From positions 99,809 through 163,808 of the forward strand of contig NZ_JACOPV010000017.1 of assembly GCF_016881005.1 (NCBI RefSeq): a DNA stretch of 64,000 bases. Reading direction: 5' to 3'. The stretch comes from Pseudomonas arcuscaelestis (GTDB taxonomy: Bacteria; Pseudomonadota; Gammaproteobacteria; Pseudomonadales; Pseudomonadaceae). Shown here piece by piece: positions 1 to 9,399 of this stretch. The translations under genes and the position numbers were made by a program. Position 1 is the first letter of the stretch, and each line of letters begins with the position of its first letter. Under the pieces are notes generated by a model. That model did not search any database, had not been told where the DNA came from, and was given only the letters and a program-made list of their open reading frames with translations.

Positions 1-854
1 CGTTCTGGCTTCTGACCGGCCTGCGTCCAGTTCGAAGTGAACAACAGCGGATGTTCCCCCGGCTCAGCCATCGACCGAGCAAAGTCCCCCAAGGCTTGCT
101 GATCAACAAGCCTTTGGCAGAACTGCCAGGTCTGCGCATCCCACTTACGCAATGCCTCAATAAAAGGGGCCAGCCCGGTGTCCGCGCCATCTTCAGCATC
201 ATCTGCACTGGACTGTTCGATCAAAACGAAAGTCGACGGCAAAATCGCCACCGGGTGTTCAGCGAGCAGACCAAAGGAAAGTGCGGACTTCCAGCTTTCC
301 AGTGCAAGGTCCTCCGGGGCATCTCGAACCACCGTCGACAACGCATCAACCCTTACCACCGCACGCCAAGCCTGAAGCCGGCTTGCAGTGTGGCGACGAA
401 TTCGCTCAAGACTGGTGGCAGGCTCATCCCCATGTTCTAAAGCGTTACCCAGTTTGTGGTATCCGACACTGGCATTGAGGGGCCGATAGCCTAGCGAAAA
501 CCCCTGGCACAGGGCGTACTGCGGATTGGCATGGAGGAACTCCACCGATTCGCCCAAGGAGTCGACGAGAAGAAAATCCGTCTCGGGTACAAGAACGACA
601 TAAGGCGTCTCGATGCACTCAAGACAGTCGCCAATTGCACGCTTCCAGGCCTGAGTCTGCGCTACCTGCCGAGCATCAACGTGCGACGAAATACCTTGAG
701 CATCAGCTTCAACGGTAACCACCTGCAGATGCGGGACCTTTCGGCGGTAATAGTTTTTAGCTCGCCCCAAGTAATCAGTACGGCCAGTCCCGAGCAGGAT
801 GACCGTCACATCGCCCAGCGGCTTCGCAAACTCGTTCGATACGTTGCCCATCAT
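1..854 (-). CDS. Glycosyltransferase-like protein, 3' end beyond window
   Basis: Reading leftward from 854 there is an open frame to the window edge (at least 284 codons), beginning Met-Met-Gly-Asn-Val with a GAGGGG ribosome site 5 bases upstream; Met at 851 is equally possible. The N-terminus has an alternating hydrophobic strand (DVTVILLGTGRTDYLGRA) and later a strand ending in a Glu-Thr-Asp triplet (YVVLVPETDFLLVD), which resembles the nucleotide-sugar/metal site of GT-A glycosyltransferases. It follows the large glycosyltransferase by 56 bases on the same strand, so it probably also belongs to flagellin glycosylation. The family assignment (possibly the TIGR00180-type glycosyltransferases seen in pseudomonad flagellar loci) comes from memory and is moderate; the C-terminus is not visible. 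Confidence 0.72.
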   Translation of the reverse strand, partial: MMGNVSNEFAKPLGDVTVILLGTGRTDYLGRAKNYYRRKVPHLQVVTVEADAQGISSHVDARQVAQTQAWKRAIGDCLECIETPYVVLVPETDFLLVDSLGESVEFLHANPQYALCQGFSLGYRPLNASVGYHKLGNALEHGDEPATSLERIRRHTASRLQAWRAVVRVDALSTVVRDAPEDLALESWKSALSFGLLAEHPVAILPSTFVLIEQSSADDAEDGADTGLAPFIEALRKWDAQTWQFCQRLVDQQALGDFARSMAEPGEHPLLFTSNWTQAGQKPE

Positions 855-910
855 CCACCCCTCACTAAATTTGTCATTGTCTGCCGGCTCTAACGACCGG
901 TGGAACTTGA

Positions 911-3900
911 TTAATCCGCCAACCAGCCGTTGACCCATTGCTGCAGATTGTTAGCAGTCAATACATAATCACGTAACACTACTTCCCGCAGCTCGTCGCC
1001 GATGCGATAACTCGCTTGAGGGTCGCTGAGGTGCATACGGATTGCTGCCAACCACTCCCGAGAGGTGTGACTTGTTACTCGAGTGCAGGGCAAATACCCC
1101 CGATAAGCTTTGGTGTCACTGCAGATCACGGGAAAGCCACACGCGCCATACTCAAGCAAGCGAAGGTTACTTTTACAATCGTTGAACAGGTTTACCTCGA
1201 GCGGTGCCAAAGCCAAATCAAGGTTCAAACTTGCCAACTTCTGGGGATACCTGCCCAACTGAACCCCAGCATGGAATTCTTTGATGTAAGGGCGCAGAAT
1301 ATCAGGGCACATGCCGAAGAATACCCAGTCCACTTCGTTGGCCAGTTCTTTGACGACATCAGCCAGCAACTCCAGATCGCCGCGATGACTCGTGCCGCCC
1401 GCCCACCCAACTCGCGGCTTGACCGAGGTCTGACGACGGCTCTTCAAACCCAACCACAGTTGTGAGGCCAGCATATTTGGCACAACACGAATGTCGTGAT
1501 GCATACTGGATAGCGCATCAGCCAGCGGCTGAGTTGAAACAACCACACGATCACACATTGAAATCCCGCGCCCTACTAGCTCCAACATATTGGCTGGCAT
1601 ATTGCGGCTGTGCGCATTTTTCTTCGGCACATCTATTATGTAGTCGTCCAGCTCATAAATGCGTCGTGCGTTGGAGAAGCTTTTGACCCGTTCAAACTCA
1701 CGAACGGAACTCGGCATATAACGGCACTGCATGATAATTACATCCGCCTTGCTTCTCTCCAACTCGATATTACCGGGGGTGGAGTAATCTACACGCCCCT
1801 GAATCCAGCCCGCACTTTCCAACTCATGGAATGGCTGGGCAACGCGATAGTGGCCAACAGCCGAAGTGTTTATCGGCAGGCCCAGAACGAACGGCAGCGC
1901 TCGGCTGATAAAAGGATCCCAGCCGCTAAGCAAACCTGCGTCGATATTGAAGCTTGACATTTTCAGACTGAGGTTGCGGTTGTATGCGGGGTCATAAGCA
2001 ATCCGGGAAAGCCAGCGCTTATAGAATATTTCCTGATCCTGTTCGCTGCTAAGCGCGCAGGCCTTACTGCGCTCGTCATCCGCAAACCGGGCAACAACGG
2101 CGTACGGAGTCCAGACCACCAGATATCCATGATCGCGGATACGCAAGCACAGATCCGCATCAAACAACTCACGTTGAAATGCTTCCGCATCCAGACCTGC
2201 CACGTCATTGAAAATGCTCCGACGCACAAGCAGGCAACTAGCCTCTACAGCACTTAAGTTTTGTACGACGACCAACCGATTCATGTAACCACTTGCATCG
2301 ACGGTCTGCCCGATAAATGGGCTACCAACCAAACCATGCAAGCCCAGCACCAACCCCGCGCTCTCAACTCCACCGGACATGTTACACAGCTTCGAGCCAA
2401 CGACACCGACCTCAGGACGCTGCGCCTGGCTCATCATCTCGTCCAGCCAATGGGCGTCGAAAATCAGGCAGCCAGCGTCGAGCATCAACAGATAATCGCC
2501 TCGCGCCTGAGTACTAGCCTGATTGAACAACAACGATCCGCACGTTGCGTCAATCTTAACAATTCGCAGCTGTGACGTATCCAGCGCACGCATCGCCGCA
2601 AACCAGTCCTGAAACTCACCAGACTCCTGGCCGTTGGCTAAAACAAGCACCTCATAGGAGCCATAAGCGGTGTGTTCGAAAATCGATTCAACACACCTGG
2701 CCAACAGCTGCAGATTGCTGCCGGTAGCGATCATGATCGAGACCAGTGGCGTATCCGCATGCTGGTAAAGCACCCGAGACACCATTGACCCCGGTGCACT
2801 CAACAACTCGGCGGCAACCTCGAGGCGCTGCAAGTGCGCGCGCAGGATACGCGGCGCCTGGACGGTGCACTCTGGGTCGAGCAACCACGCCCCGTAACCA
2901 GTTGGACTTTGCACCAACAGCTCGGCGACATGCTCGACCACCTGTAATCCGTGGGTTTCCACCAGGCGCCAAAGCAAATCCTGAGGCGCCAGCACATCAA
3001 AGCTGTCGTTGAAGCCCCCCAGCTCAAGTAAACCCTTGCGTTCGAATGCGAGCATGCGCCCGACGAAAGGAAAACTGCGCATCAAGTCCAGATTGAAGTC
3101 TGGCTTGAAAATAGGTTGGGAAGCTTCCAAACCATCATGGCTGCCCTCGTCGGTGTACAGACACAAGCGGTCCGCACGCACAGCCATACGCTCCGCCATG
3201 ATCACCAACGCATGCGGATGCAAGCGATCGCCAGCTTTTAAAAGGAATACCCAATCCGCCGAGGTGGCAGCATTTATATGCTCATTTAGCTGATTAAAGC
3301 CATTGCCTTCCGATGCAATGTATTTGACCTGCGGCGTATCTACACGCGACCCCGCCCCAGGTGCGAGCACCCAGACTTCGCTGGCGAGATAGGACTGCGT
3401 CGAAATACTGTCCAGCGTGATTTGCAACGCCAGTTCATCATTGCCTGGATTGCTGATCACAGAAACAATGCGCGGCTGTTGAGGCCATTGCTCTAGCCGC
3501 TTGGGGAGCAGCCGTATCTGAGCAGAAGACAGACTGCGGCAATCCAACCATTCGGCATACAGCTCGGTAAAACTAAGGCTGCGCGTGCCCACCTGCTGTT
3601 GATAGCTGGCAAGTTGTCCGGCATACAAGCGAGTCAACTCGAACTCTTCCCAAACCCTGCCTTCCACTGGAGCATAGCTCTCTATCGGCATGTAGCGAAT
3701 CCAGCCGCTGGCGGGAGCGGGCTCGCCCGTTCGCGCTGCCAACATCTGTAGCAACCACTCGGTCTCCATATCAAATGCCAGCGTCATACTCGCGTGATGG
3801 CTTAAACGCCCCGCATGCACACGCTCAAGGCTTAACATTGTTGTCAAGTAAGCAAGGTGACCGCGGCGCAACAGACAAATGTATAAGGCCAGATCCAGGC

Positions 3901-4486
3901 GAGCACTGAATCCCGCTCCATCCTGTACAAGTTCAGGTAAGTACTCCTGCACCGGCGCTCGGCGCATCAGCATATGGCTGATGCCTCCGAAAAGATTGGT
4001 CGCTTTATCCTCGATAGCTTCGAGAAAGTCGCCACCATTGAGCACCGCACTGCATGGAGAGATCACGCAGTTTGCCAGACGGGCAGGCAACAACGTCTCA
4101 TCTGCGTCGCAGATCAGCCGATGGTTTACAACCATGTTGACATCCGGGCAATCAATCAACACCCGAACTTTTTGTTCAATACAGCCAGCAATCAACCAGT
4201 CGTCATCACAAAGGAATTTGATGAACGTACCGCGGCAGTGCTCAAGACACGTTAGAAGGTTGTGCGCAAAACCCAACGTAACGGGATTGCGTACATAACG
4301 AAGCTCACAACGTGCCTGCGCGGCCCATTCATCGAAAATTTCCTTGACCCTGTCCCCTTGGCTGTCATCACAGACGATTACTTCGAGATTCGGATAGGAC
4401 TGCGAAATGGCACTGAACAGCGTGCGGTTCAAGAACTCAGGATTGAAGGCAGGAATGGCAATACTGACGAGCGGCTGTTCGTACAT
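911..4486 (-). CDS. fgtA: Large multi-domain glycosyltransferase, flagellin glycosylation type (FgtA/Fgt1-like)
   Basis: 1191 residues. The N-terminus (about 5-120) is a clear GT2 domain (PLVSIAIPAFNPEFL, then VIVCDDS and FLCDDDWL as donor/metal strands). A second degenerate GT2-like module starts near 335 (RIVSVISNPGND) and a third near 580 (PLVSIMIATGSN, LLMLDAG). From about 870 to the end comes a GT4-like, GT-B fold (SAVGHYRVAQP, VGWAGGTSHRGD, SNLRLLEYGACGFPVICSD). Size, order and position directly downstream of flgL match the flagellin glycosyltransferases known as FgtA in P. aeruginosa and Fgt1 in P. syringae, which add rhamnose-type glycans to FliC before export. fliC itself would lie outside the window, so the acceptor is inferred. 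The middle module lacks an obvious DxD and may be structural. Confidence 0.85.
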   Translation of the reverse strand: MYEQPLVSIAIPAFNPEFLNRTLFSAISQSYPNLEVIVCDDSQGDRVKEIFDEWAAQARCELRYVRNPVTLGFAHNLLTCLEHCRGTFIKFLCDDDWLIAGCIEQKVRVLIDCPDVNMVVNHRLICDADETLLPARLANCVISPCSAVLNGGDFLEAIEDKATNLFGGISHMLMRRAPVQEYLPELVQDGAGFSARLDLALYICLLRRGHLAYLTTMLSLERVHAGRLSHHASMTLAFDMETEWLLQMLAARTGEPAPASGWIRYMPIESYAPVEGRVWEEFELTRLYAGQLASYQQQVGTRSLSFTELYAEWLDCRSLSSAQIRLLPKRLEQWPQQPRIVSVISNPGNDELALQITLDSISTQSYLASEVWVLAPGAGSRVDTPQVKYIASEGNGFNQLNEHINAATSADWVFLLKAGDRLHPHALVIMAERMAVRADRLCLYTDEGSHDGLEASQPIFKPDFNLDLMRSFPFVGRMLAFERKGLLELGGFNDSFDVLAPQDLLWRLVETHGLQVVEHVAELLVQSPTGYGAWLLDPECTVQAPRILRAHLQRLEVAAELLSAPGSMVSRVLYQHADTPLVSIMIATGSNLQLLARCVESIFEHTAYGSYEVLVLANGQESGEFQDWFAAMRALDTSQLRIVKIDATCGSLLFNQASTQARGDYLLMLDAGCLIFDAHWLDEMMSQAQRPEVGVVGSKLCNMSGGVESAGLVLGLHGLVGSPFIGQTVDASGYMNRLVVVQNLSAVEASCLLVRRSIFNDVAGLDAEAFQRELFDADLCLRIRDHGYLVVWTPYAVVARFADDERSKACALSSEQDQEIFYKRWLSRIAYDPAYNRNLSLKMSSFNIDAGLLSGWDPFISRALPFVLGLPINTSAVGHYRVAQPFHELESAGWIQGRVDYSTPGNIELERSKADVIIMQCRYMPSSVREFERVKSFSNARRIYELDDYIIDVPKKNAHSRNMPANMLELVGRGISMCDRVVVSTQPLADALSSMHHDIRVVPNMLASQLWLGLKSRRQTSVKPRVGWAGGTSHRGDLELLADVVKELANEVDWVFFGMCPDILRPYIKEFHAGVQLGRYPQKLASLNLDLALAPLEVNLFNDCKSNLRLLEYGACGFPVICSDTKAYRGYLPCTRVTSHTSREWLAAIRMHLSDPQASYRIGDELREVVLRDYVLTANNLQQWVNGWLAD

Positions 4487-4507
4487 GATGGTAAACCTAG
4501 AGAGATT

Positions 4508-4540
4508 CCCAAGTGATGCCAGAGCTAAGCATCACTTGGG
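4508..4540 (-). terminator. 12-bp perfect hairpin between flgL and fgtA
   Basis: CCCAAGTGATGC (4508-4519) pairs perfectly with GCATCACTTGGG (4529-4540), leaving a 9-base loop. It lies in the short gap between the flgL stop and the fgtA start. No U-tract follows on the minus strand, so it is more likely a partial terminator, processing site or mRNA-stability hairpin than a strong Rho-independent terminator. Confidence 0.5.
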
Positions 4541-4560
4541 GGATACAGCGCGAGGAAGTA

Positions 4561-6129
4561 TCAGAGGCGGTTGAAAAGGCTCAGCGAGGATATCTTGGTG
4601 AATGCCAATTGCGACGCCTGGAGCATCGTCTGTTGCAGGCTCAAGCGAACCAGTACTTCAGCAGGGTCCGCATCACGAATCGAACTCTGGGTCTTGGTGT
4701 TGGCCATTTTCAGGCTCTCGTTGGTTTCCGCCTGAACATCCAGAGCGGCACTGCGAGCACCGATCGAACTGATGGCCTCGGCAACTTTATTTGCCCCACT
4801 TTCCAGATTGCCAATCGCCGATTCCAAGGCGGCCTGGTACTTCTGGCGCGATGCCAGGTCTGTGTCAACCGGCATCTCCAGCGCTTTGCGGAACGCCGAG
4901 ATGGTATCAAGGATATTCTGGGTCTGATGAGTATCGACCTTGACCGAGAACTGGTCACCTCCGGCTGGCGGCTCGGAGAAGTCAAAGTCGACACCGGCAA
5001 TGTTGGCCTTGGTGGCAGGCGTGCCGGTCAGGGCACCACTGGCCACAGGACGGGCATCCGGCAACATCGGCTGGGCGTAGACCTCAAAGTTGGTAGCGCT
5101 GGTGAATTTGATGATCGCACCACCACCCGGGAACGCGTCGCTGTAGGCCGACTTGTCAGTAATGGTGGCACTATTGATCTGCGCTGACGACGAATTGCCA
5201 GGGCTTCGCGAACCGCTGACATCATCGGCTTTGGAGGCCAGATTGAACGAGTACCCGGCGATTGCGGTATCCGGATCGTCGCCTTCCTTCAAGTTGACGT
5301 CCAGGCGCATTTCGACACCGCGGAAGCTGATGTTGGCGCCCTTTTTCAAATCGAAGGTGCCGCCACCGGTGGCCTCCAGGGTCACGTCATTGCTGGCCGC
5401 GTCAGTGATCTTGAATTCGGTGTTGCTGGTGAAGGTGATGGTGTATGGCTCACCGCCACGGAAACGATCATTGTACTGAGTGCTACCGGACACCTGGCCG
5501 TTGGACAGACTGACCCGGCCATCATCCACGGCCGGAAAGGTCAGGGTCGTCTGGCTGCGACTGGTATTGAGCGCTTGCTCGAATACGCTGTAGCCGCTTT
5601 CATTGGTGGCCATACTAAGCATGTCACCCACCTGCAGATTCAAGGTGCTCTGATCGCCTTGGTATGTATAGGTGCCATCAGCGTTGCGTGCGTAAGGTGG
5701 GGTGTCGCCACGCGAACCGGAGAAAATGTACTTGCCGTTTTCATCCCGGCTGTTCATCAGACTGTAAAGCTGCTCTTCGAGCTGAGTCAGCTCTTGGGCA
5801 TTGGCTTTACGGTCGGCATCGGTATAGCCGCCGTTGCCAGCGCCGACTGCCAGTTCCTTGACCCGGGCCAGCACGTTGGTGATGGAGTTCAAGGTCGCCT
5901 CGGCGGTACCCAGGCTATTGCGCACGCTGGTGATGTTGCCACCGAACTGATCAAGCAGGTTGCTCTGCTGTTGCAACTGCAGCAGGCGAGCAGCACCGAC
6001 CGGATCATCAGCAGCCGTGCGCACACGAATATTGTCACTGGCCTGCTGACCGGTCTTCACTACGTTGGAAAAATTACGCTGATAGCTTGAGGAGCTGGTT
6101 TCGTAAAACTGGGAAGTAGAAATACGCAC
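4561..6129 (-). CDS. flgL: Flagellar hook-filament junction protein FlgL (HAP3)
   Basis: 522 residues. The N-terminus (MRISTSQFYETSSSSYQRN) and C-terminus (ADPAEVLVRLSLQQTMLQASQLAF, ending SSLSLFNRL) are the flagellin-type coiled-coil ends by which HAP3 packs between HAP1 and the first flagellin. The central part (about 170-400) is a long variable D2-type insertion, which makes the protein much longer than enterobacterial FlgL (about 317). Secreted through the flagellar type III system. It is the last gene of the flgFGHIJKL run, 13 bases after flgK. The terminal motifs and position make the call secure. Confidence 0.97.
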   Translation of the reverse strand: MRISTSQFYETSSSSYQRNFSNVVKTGQQASDNIRVRTAADDPVGAARLLQLQQQSNLLDQFGGNITSVRNSLGTAEATLNSITNVLARVKELAVGAGNGGYTDADRKANAQELTQLEEQLYSLMNSRDENGKYIFSGSRGDTPPYARNADGTYTYQGDQSTLNLQVGDMLSMATNESGYSVFEQALNTSRSQTTLTFPAVDDGRVSLSNGQVSGSTQYNDRFRGGEPYTITFTSNTEFKITDAASNDVTLEATGGGTFDLKKGANISFRGVEMRLDVNLKEGDDPDTAIAGYSFNLASKADDVSGSRSPGNSSSAQINSATITDKSAYSDAFPGGGAIIKFTSATNFEVYAQPMLPDARPVASGALTGTPATKANIAGVDFDFSEPPAGGDQFSVKVDTHQTQNILDTISAFRKALEMPVDTDLASRQKYQAALESAIGNLESGANKVAEAISSIGARSAALDVQAETNESLKMANTKTQSSIRDADPAEVLVRLSLQQTMLQASQLAFTKISSLSLFNRL

Positions 6130-6142
6130 GGTCTACCGCTCC

Positions 6143-8179
6143 TTAAAGGGCATTGATCAGCGTGGAGAAGATTTCCTGCGCCGCTTTGATGATCTGCGAC
6201 GAGGCCGTGTAGTACTGCTGATATTTGATCAGGTTGCCGGCTTCTTCATCGAGTTGGACGCCCGACAGCGAATCGCGCGAAGCCTTGGCCGAGGTGTGCA
6301 ATGCGGTGGTTGAGTCCACATCCATCTGTGCCTGGGCGGTCTTGCCACCGACGTTCTCCACCAGTTTGCCGTAGGCGTCGGTGAGGCTGATGCCCTTGCC
6401 GTTGGCGCCGACTTCAACAGTGCCCTTGGTCTGCAGGTCGATCACTGCCTGGCCGTTGCGGTTGTTGTCCGAACCCGGGCCGGTCAGGGACACAGTGTAG
6501 TTGTCACCTTCCTTGGGCGATCCGGACACGTCCATCTCGAAGGTGAACGTTTTCTGGTTACCGTTGCCATCGTTGATCGGTGCCCCGGTGGAATCGATCA
6601 TTGGTACCGAGAACTGCAGTTTGTTGGCTTGTCCTGGAATGATCGTACCGGCACCCAGGGTACCGCCCTGGGCATCGATCAGCTTGTAGGTCTGCGGGTT
6701 AGCTTTGTCATCACCAAACACCAACTTGACCGGTGTCGAATACTTCAGGCCGTTCTGCAGATCCAGGCGCTGGGCCGGATCATAGATGTCCATCGACGAG
6801 GTCAGATTGGGCTGACCGATGATGCCGGTACCCTGGTTGCCCGACCCACTGGTGGCGGTAAGCGGTGACGCCAGCGCCAGGCGTTTGGGATCGGTAAGTA
6901 CGGTATCCAGGTTGCTGGCGGCATTGCGCGTCGGGGTGATCTTGAAGCTGTCACCGGCACTCATGCCACCGCTATTGAGCTTGAGGGCGAAACCATCGAT
7001 CACCGGCGCCGGGTCGTCGGCAATGTCGAAGGTGCCCATGTCGGTACCCTCCGGCAGCTTCTTGACACTGTAGCCGGTGGCACTGGTAAAGGTCACTTGG
7101 TAATCGCTAGTGCTCAGCTTGCCGGTGTCCTTGATGACCACATCGAGCATACCGTTACCGGTGTTGCCGGCTTTGGCAATGCTGCGCTGGCTGATCAGTT
7201 CAGGGCTGTTGATGTTGTTGAACAGGGCGGCACCGAACTCGCCGTTCTTGTCGATCCCCTGGGCCAACTGACGGTTGATTTGATCAGCCATGACCAGCGC
7301 CACACGCCCCAGTTCGTTGAGCGAGGGATCGAGAACTTCACTGCGATAACGCAGCAGACCGCCAATTTCGCCACCCTTGAGACTGGAAGTGACATCCATA
7401 ACCGTGGTGCCACGGTTGAGTTGGAGACTGACCCGGGTCGGGTCGTTCTTGCTCGGTACGGTCTCCAGGGTGTTGATGGTCTTGCCCATCACCAACGGCT
7501 GGCCGTTCTCCAGGTAAATATCCAGATTGCCTTCACGCTCGACCACCTCGGTACCGACCAGCTGGGACAACTGACGCACCGCTTCGTTGCGCTGGTCGAG
7601 CAGGTCGTTCGGGGTACCTTGCATCTGCGAGATCTGGTCGTTGTACTGGGCGATGGTCGCCGACAACTTGTTGACCTGATCGGCCATCGACGACAGGTTG
7701 CCATTGATGTTGCTGTTCTGTTCGTTGAGCTGGTTGGCGATGGTGTTAAAGCGCTTGCTCAGCGATTGCGCACTGGTCAGCAGCAACTGACGCGAAGCAT
7801 CCTCGTTGGGCTTGGCGGCAGCACTTTGCATGGCAGTGAAGAAACTCTTCAAGGCGCCGGTAATACCGGTATCTGCGTCGGACAGCATGCTGTCGATCGG
7901 CGCAACCTGATTGAGATACGCCGCCGCATCACTGTTCAGCGAGGTCGTGGTACGCAACTGATTTTCAAGGTAGGCGTTATACACCCGGCGCACATCGGAC
8001 AGGGTCGTACCGGTACCGATAAACACGTTGCCGTTTTGCTGAGAGCCATTGGCCCGCTGCACGTTCTGCTGACGCGAATAACCGGCGACATCGGCATTGG
8101 TAATGTTGTTACCCGTGGTGTGCAGGCCCGACTGACTGGCGTTGAGCCCCGACATCCCGATGTTGATCAAACTCGCCAT
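6143..8179 (-). CDS. flgK: Flagellar hook-associated protein FlgK (HAP1)
   Basis: 678 residues. The N-terminus MASLINIGMSGLNASQSGL followed by TGNNITNADVAGYSRQ is the rod/hook/HAP signature. The C-terminus (VQLDEEAGNLIKYQQYYTASSQIIKAAQEIF) is the matching amphipathic helix that completes the D0/D1 coiled coil. FlgK is the first junction protein on the finished hook. The centre (about 330-600) is a large outer domain, longer than in enterobacteria (547 residues). It lies 10 bases after flgJ and 13 before flgL, so the three are co-transcribed. Confidence 0.97.
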   Translation of the reverse strand: MASLINIGMSGLNASQSGLHTTGNNITNADVAGYSRQQNVQRANGSQQNGNVFIGTGTTLSDVRRVYNAYLENQLRTTTSLNSDAAAYLNQVAPIDSMLSDADTGITGALKSFFTAMQSAAAKPNEDASRQLLLTSAQSLSKRFNTIANQLNEQNSNINGNLSSMADQVNKLSATIAQYNDQISQMQGTPNDLLDQRNEAVRQLSQLVGTEVVEREGNLDIYLENGQPLVMGKTINTLETVPSKNDPTRVSLQLNRGTTVMDVTSSLKGGEIGGLLRYRSEVLDPSLNELGRVALVMADQINRQLAQGIDKNGEFGAALFNNINSPELISQRSIAKAGNTGNGMLDVVIKDTGKLSTSDYQVTFTSATGYSVKKLPEGTDMGTFDIADDPAPVIDGFALKLNSGGMSAGDSFKITPTRNAASNLDTVLTDPKRLALASPLTATSGSGNQGTGIIGQPNLTSSMDIYDPAQRLDLQNGLKYSTPVKLVFGDDKANPQTYKLIDAQGGTLGAGTIIPGQANKLQFSVPMIDSTGAPINDGNGNQKTFTFEMDVSGSPKEGDNYTVSLTGPGSDNNRNGQAVIDLQTKGTVEVGANGKGISLTDAYGKLVENVGGKTAQAQMDVDSTTALHTSAKASRDSLSGVQLDEEAGNLIKYQQYYTASSQIIKAAQEIFSTLINAL

Positions 8180-8189
8180 GGTTCAAACC

Positions 8190-9389
8190 TTATAGTTGCG
8201 TAGTGGTGCCAATCGCTGCGTAGCTTTCGTAGGATTTCATTTGCTTGGCGATCTGCGAGATTTTGCTCGCGTATTCCGGGTCGGTTGCGTAACCGGCCCG
8301 CTGCAGCTCGCGTACAAACTGTTCCGGCTTATCGGCAGCCTTCACCGCTTCTTTATAGCGAGCGTTGTTTTGCAACAGGCTTACCAGATCATGGAAACTG
8401 TCTTGATAGGAGTCGTAGGAGCGGAACGCCGCCGTCTCCTTGACGAACTGACCATCACGAAACTCGCTGGTGATCGCTCGCGCCTGGTCACCCTGCCAGT
8501 TACCGGTCGCCTTGATACCAAACAGGTTATGGCTGCTGCGCCCGTCATCCTGACGCATGACCGACTTGCCCCAGCCCGTCTCCAGAGCGGCCTGAGCCAC
8601 CAGGTAACGTGGGTCGATACCAATACGCTTGGCGGCCTGCTCTGCCATCGGCAGCATGGTGGCGACAAAATCATCCGAAGAGCTGAAGGCACGCTTGGCC
8701 GGCGCCAACGGTGGTTGAGCAATCGCGCGGCCGTAAATACGCAGGTTGCCCGGCGCGGCAAAGGCTTGTGCTGGCTGCCAGTCACCCTTGACTACCGCAT
8801 CGCCAGCCAGGGTTGCGCGCCCGGGTATCAGCGCGGCGTTGGTAGTAGCCGGCAGTCCACCTGCGGCTGGAACCAGGCCCGCCAACAAACGGTCGGTGAG
8901 CTTGCCTGGTAACGCCAGGCGCCGGGAGTTGAGCGCAGCCACGTCGTTACGCGTAACTGCCGTCTCCTGCACGCGCTCAGCTACGCCGACAGCCGTCGGG
9001 CCCAATGCCCGCGGCTGAACATCAAAGCGCGGGAACGGGCTGTTGTTTACCGGCGCCGCCTTCTGTTTGGACAGCTGGCGCATCAACACATCCTGCAAAC
9101 CAATACCGCCGCCTTCACGAGACATGCTCACTGCCAATTGCTGGTCATACATCTGCTGGTATTGCTTGGTGGTTTCAGTATTGAGCGGGTTGTCCTTGGC
9201 GATTACATCGCTGGCCGAACGCATCGACTTGAGCATCTCGTTAAGAAACAAAGACTCGAATTCCTGAGCCACCTTGCGCAGGTTCGCGTCGCTATCGCGG
9301 TCACCGACCTTCAGCGAGTTGAGTCGATTGAGGTCGGTGTAGGCACCACTGTCAGCCATGGAGGCTAGCGAGTTTTTCGGCATATCCAT
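8190..9389 (-). CDS. flgJ: Flagellar rod-assembly protein / peptidoglycan hydrolase FlgJ
   Basis: 399 residues in two parts. The N-terminal rod-capping domain (about 30-110) contains KVAQEFESLFLNEMLKSMR. The C-terminal glucosaminidase-type domain (about 240-395) contains LVAQAALETGWGK, whose Glu is the expected catalytic acid. The two are joined by a long Pro/Ala-rich linker (about 115-235). Together they cap the growing rod and open the peptidoglycan for it. Met-3 (9383) is an alternative start; a GAGG site suits the longer form. It sits between flgI and flgK with gaps of about 10 bases. Confidence 0.96.
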   Translation of the reverse strand: MDMPKNSLASMADSGAYTDLNRLNSLKVGDRDSDANLRKVAQEFESLFLNEMLKSMRSASDVIAKDNPLNTETTKQYQQMYDQQLAVSMSREGGGIGLQDVLMRQLSKQKAAPVNNSPFPRFDVQPRALGPTAVGVAERVQETAVTRNDVAALNSRRLALPGKLTDRLLAGLVPAAGGLPATTNAALIPGRATLAGDAVVKGDWQPAQAFAAPGNLRIYGRAIAQPPLAPAKRAFSSSDDFVATMLPMAEQAAKRIGIDPRYLVAQAALETGWGKSVMRQDDGRSSHNLFGIKATGNWQGDQARAITSEFRDGQFVKETAAFRSYDSYQDSFHDLVSLLQNNARYKEAVKAADKPEQFVRELQRAGYATDPEYASKISQIAKQMKSYESYAAIGTTTQL

Positions 9390-9399
9390 TCGCCAGCCC

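Noticed and set aside
51..893. Rightward ORFs at 51-440, 178-375, 281-478 and 531-893
   Set aside because: They lie antisense to the leftward glycosyltransferase frame, which has a ribosome site, a protein-like sequence and operon context.
7097..8203. Long rightward ORF of 368 codons opposite flgK
   Set aside because: It is the antisense shadow of flgK, a common effect of high-GC codon use; it has no recognisable domain.
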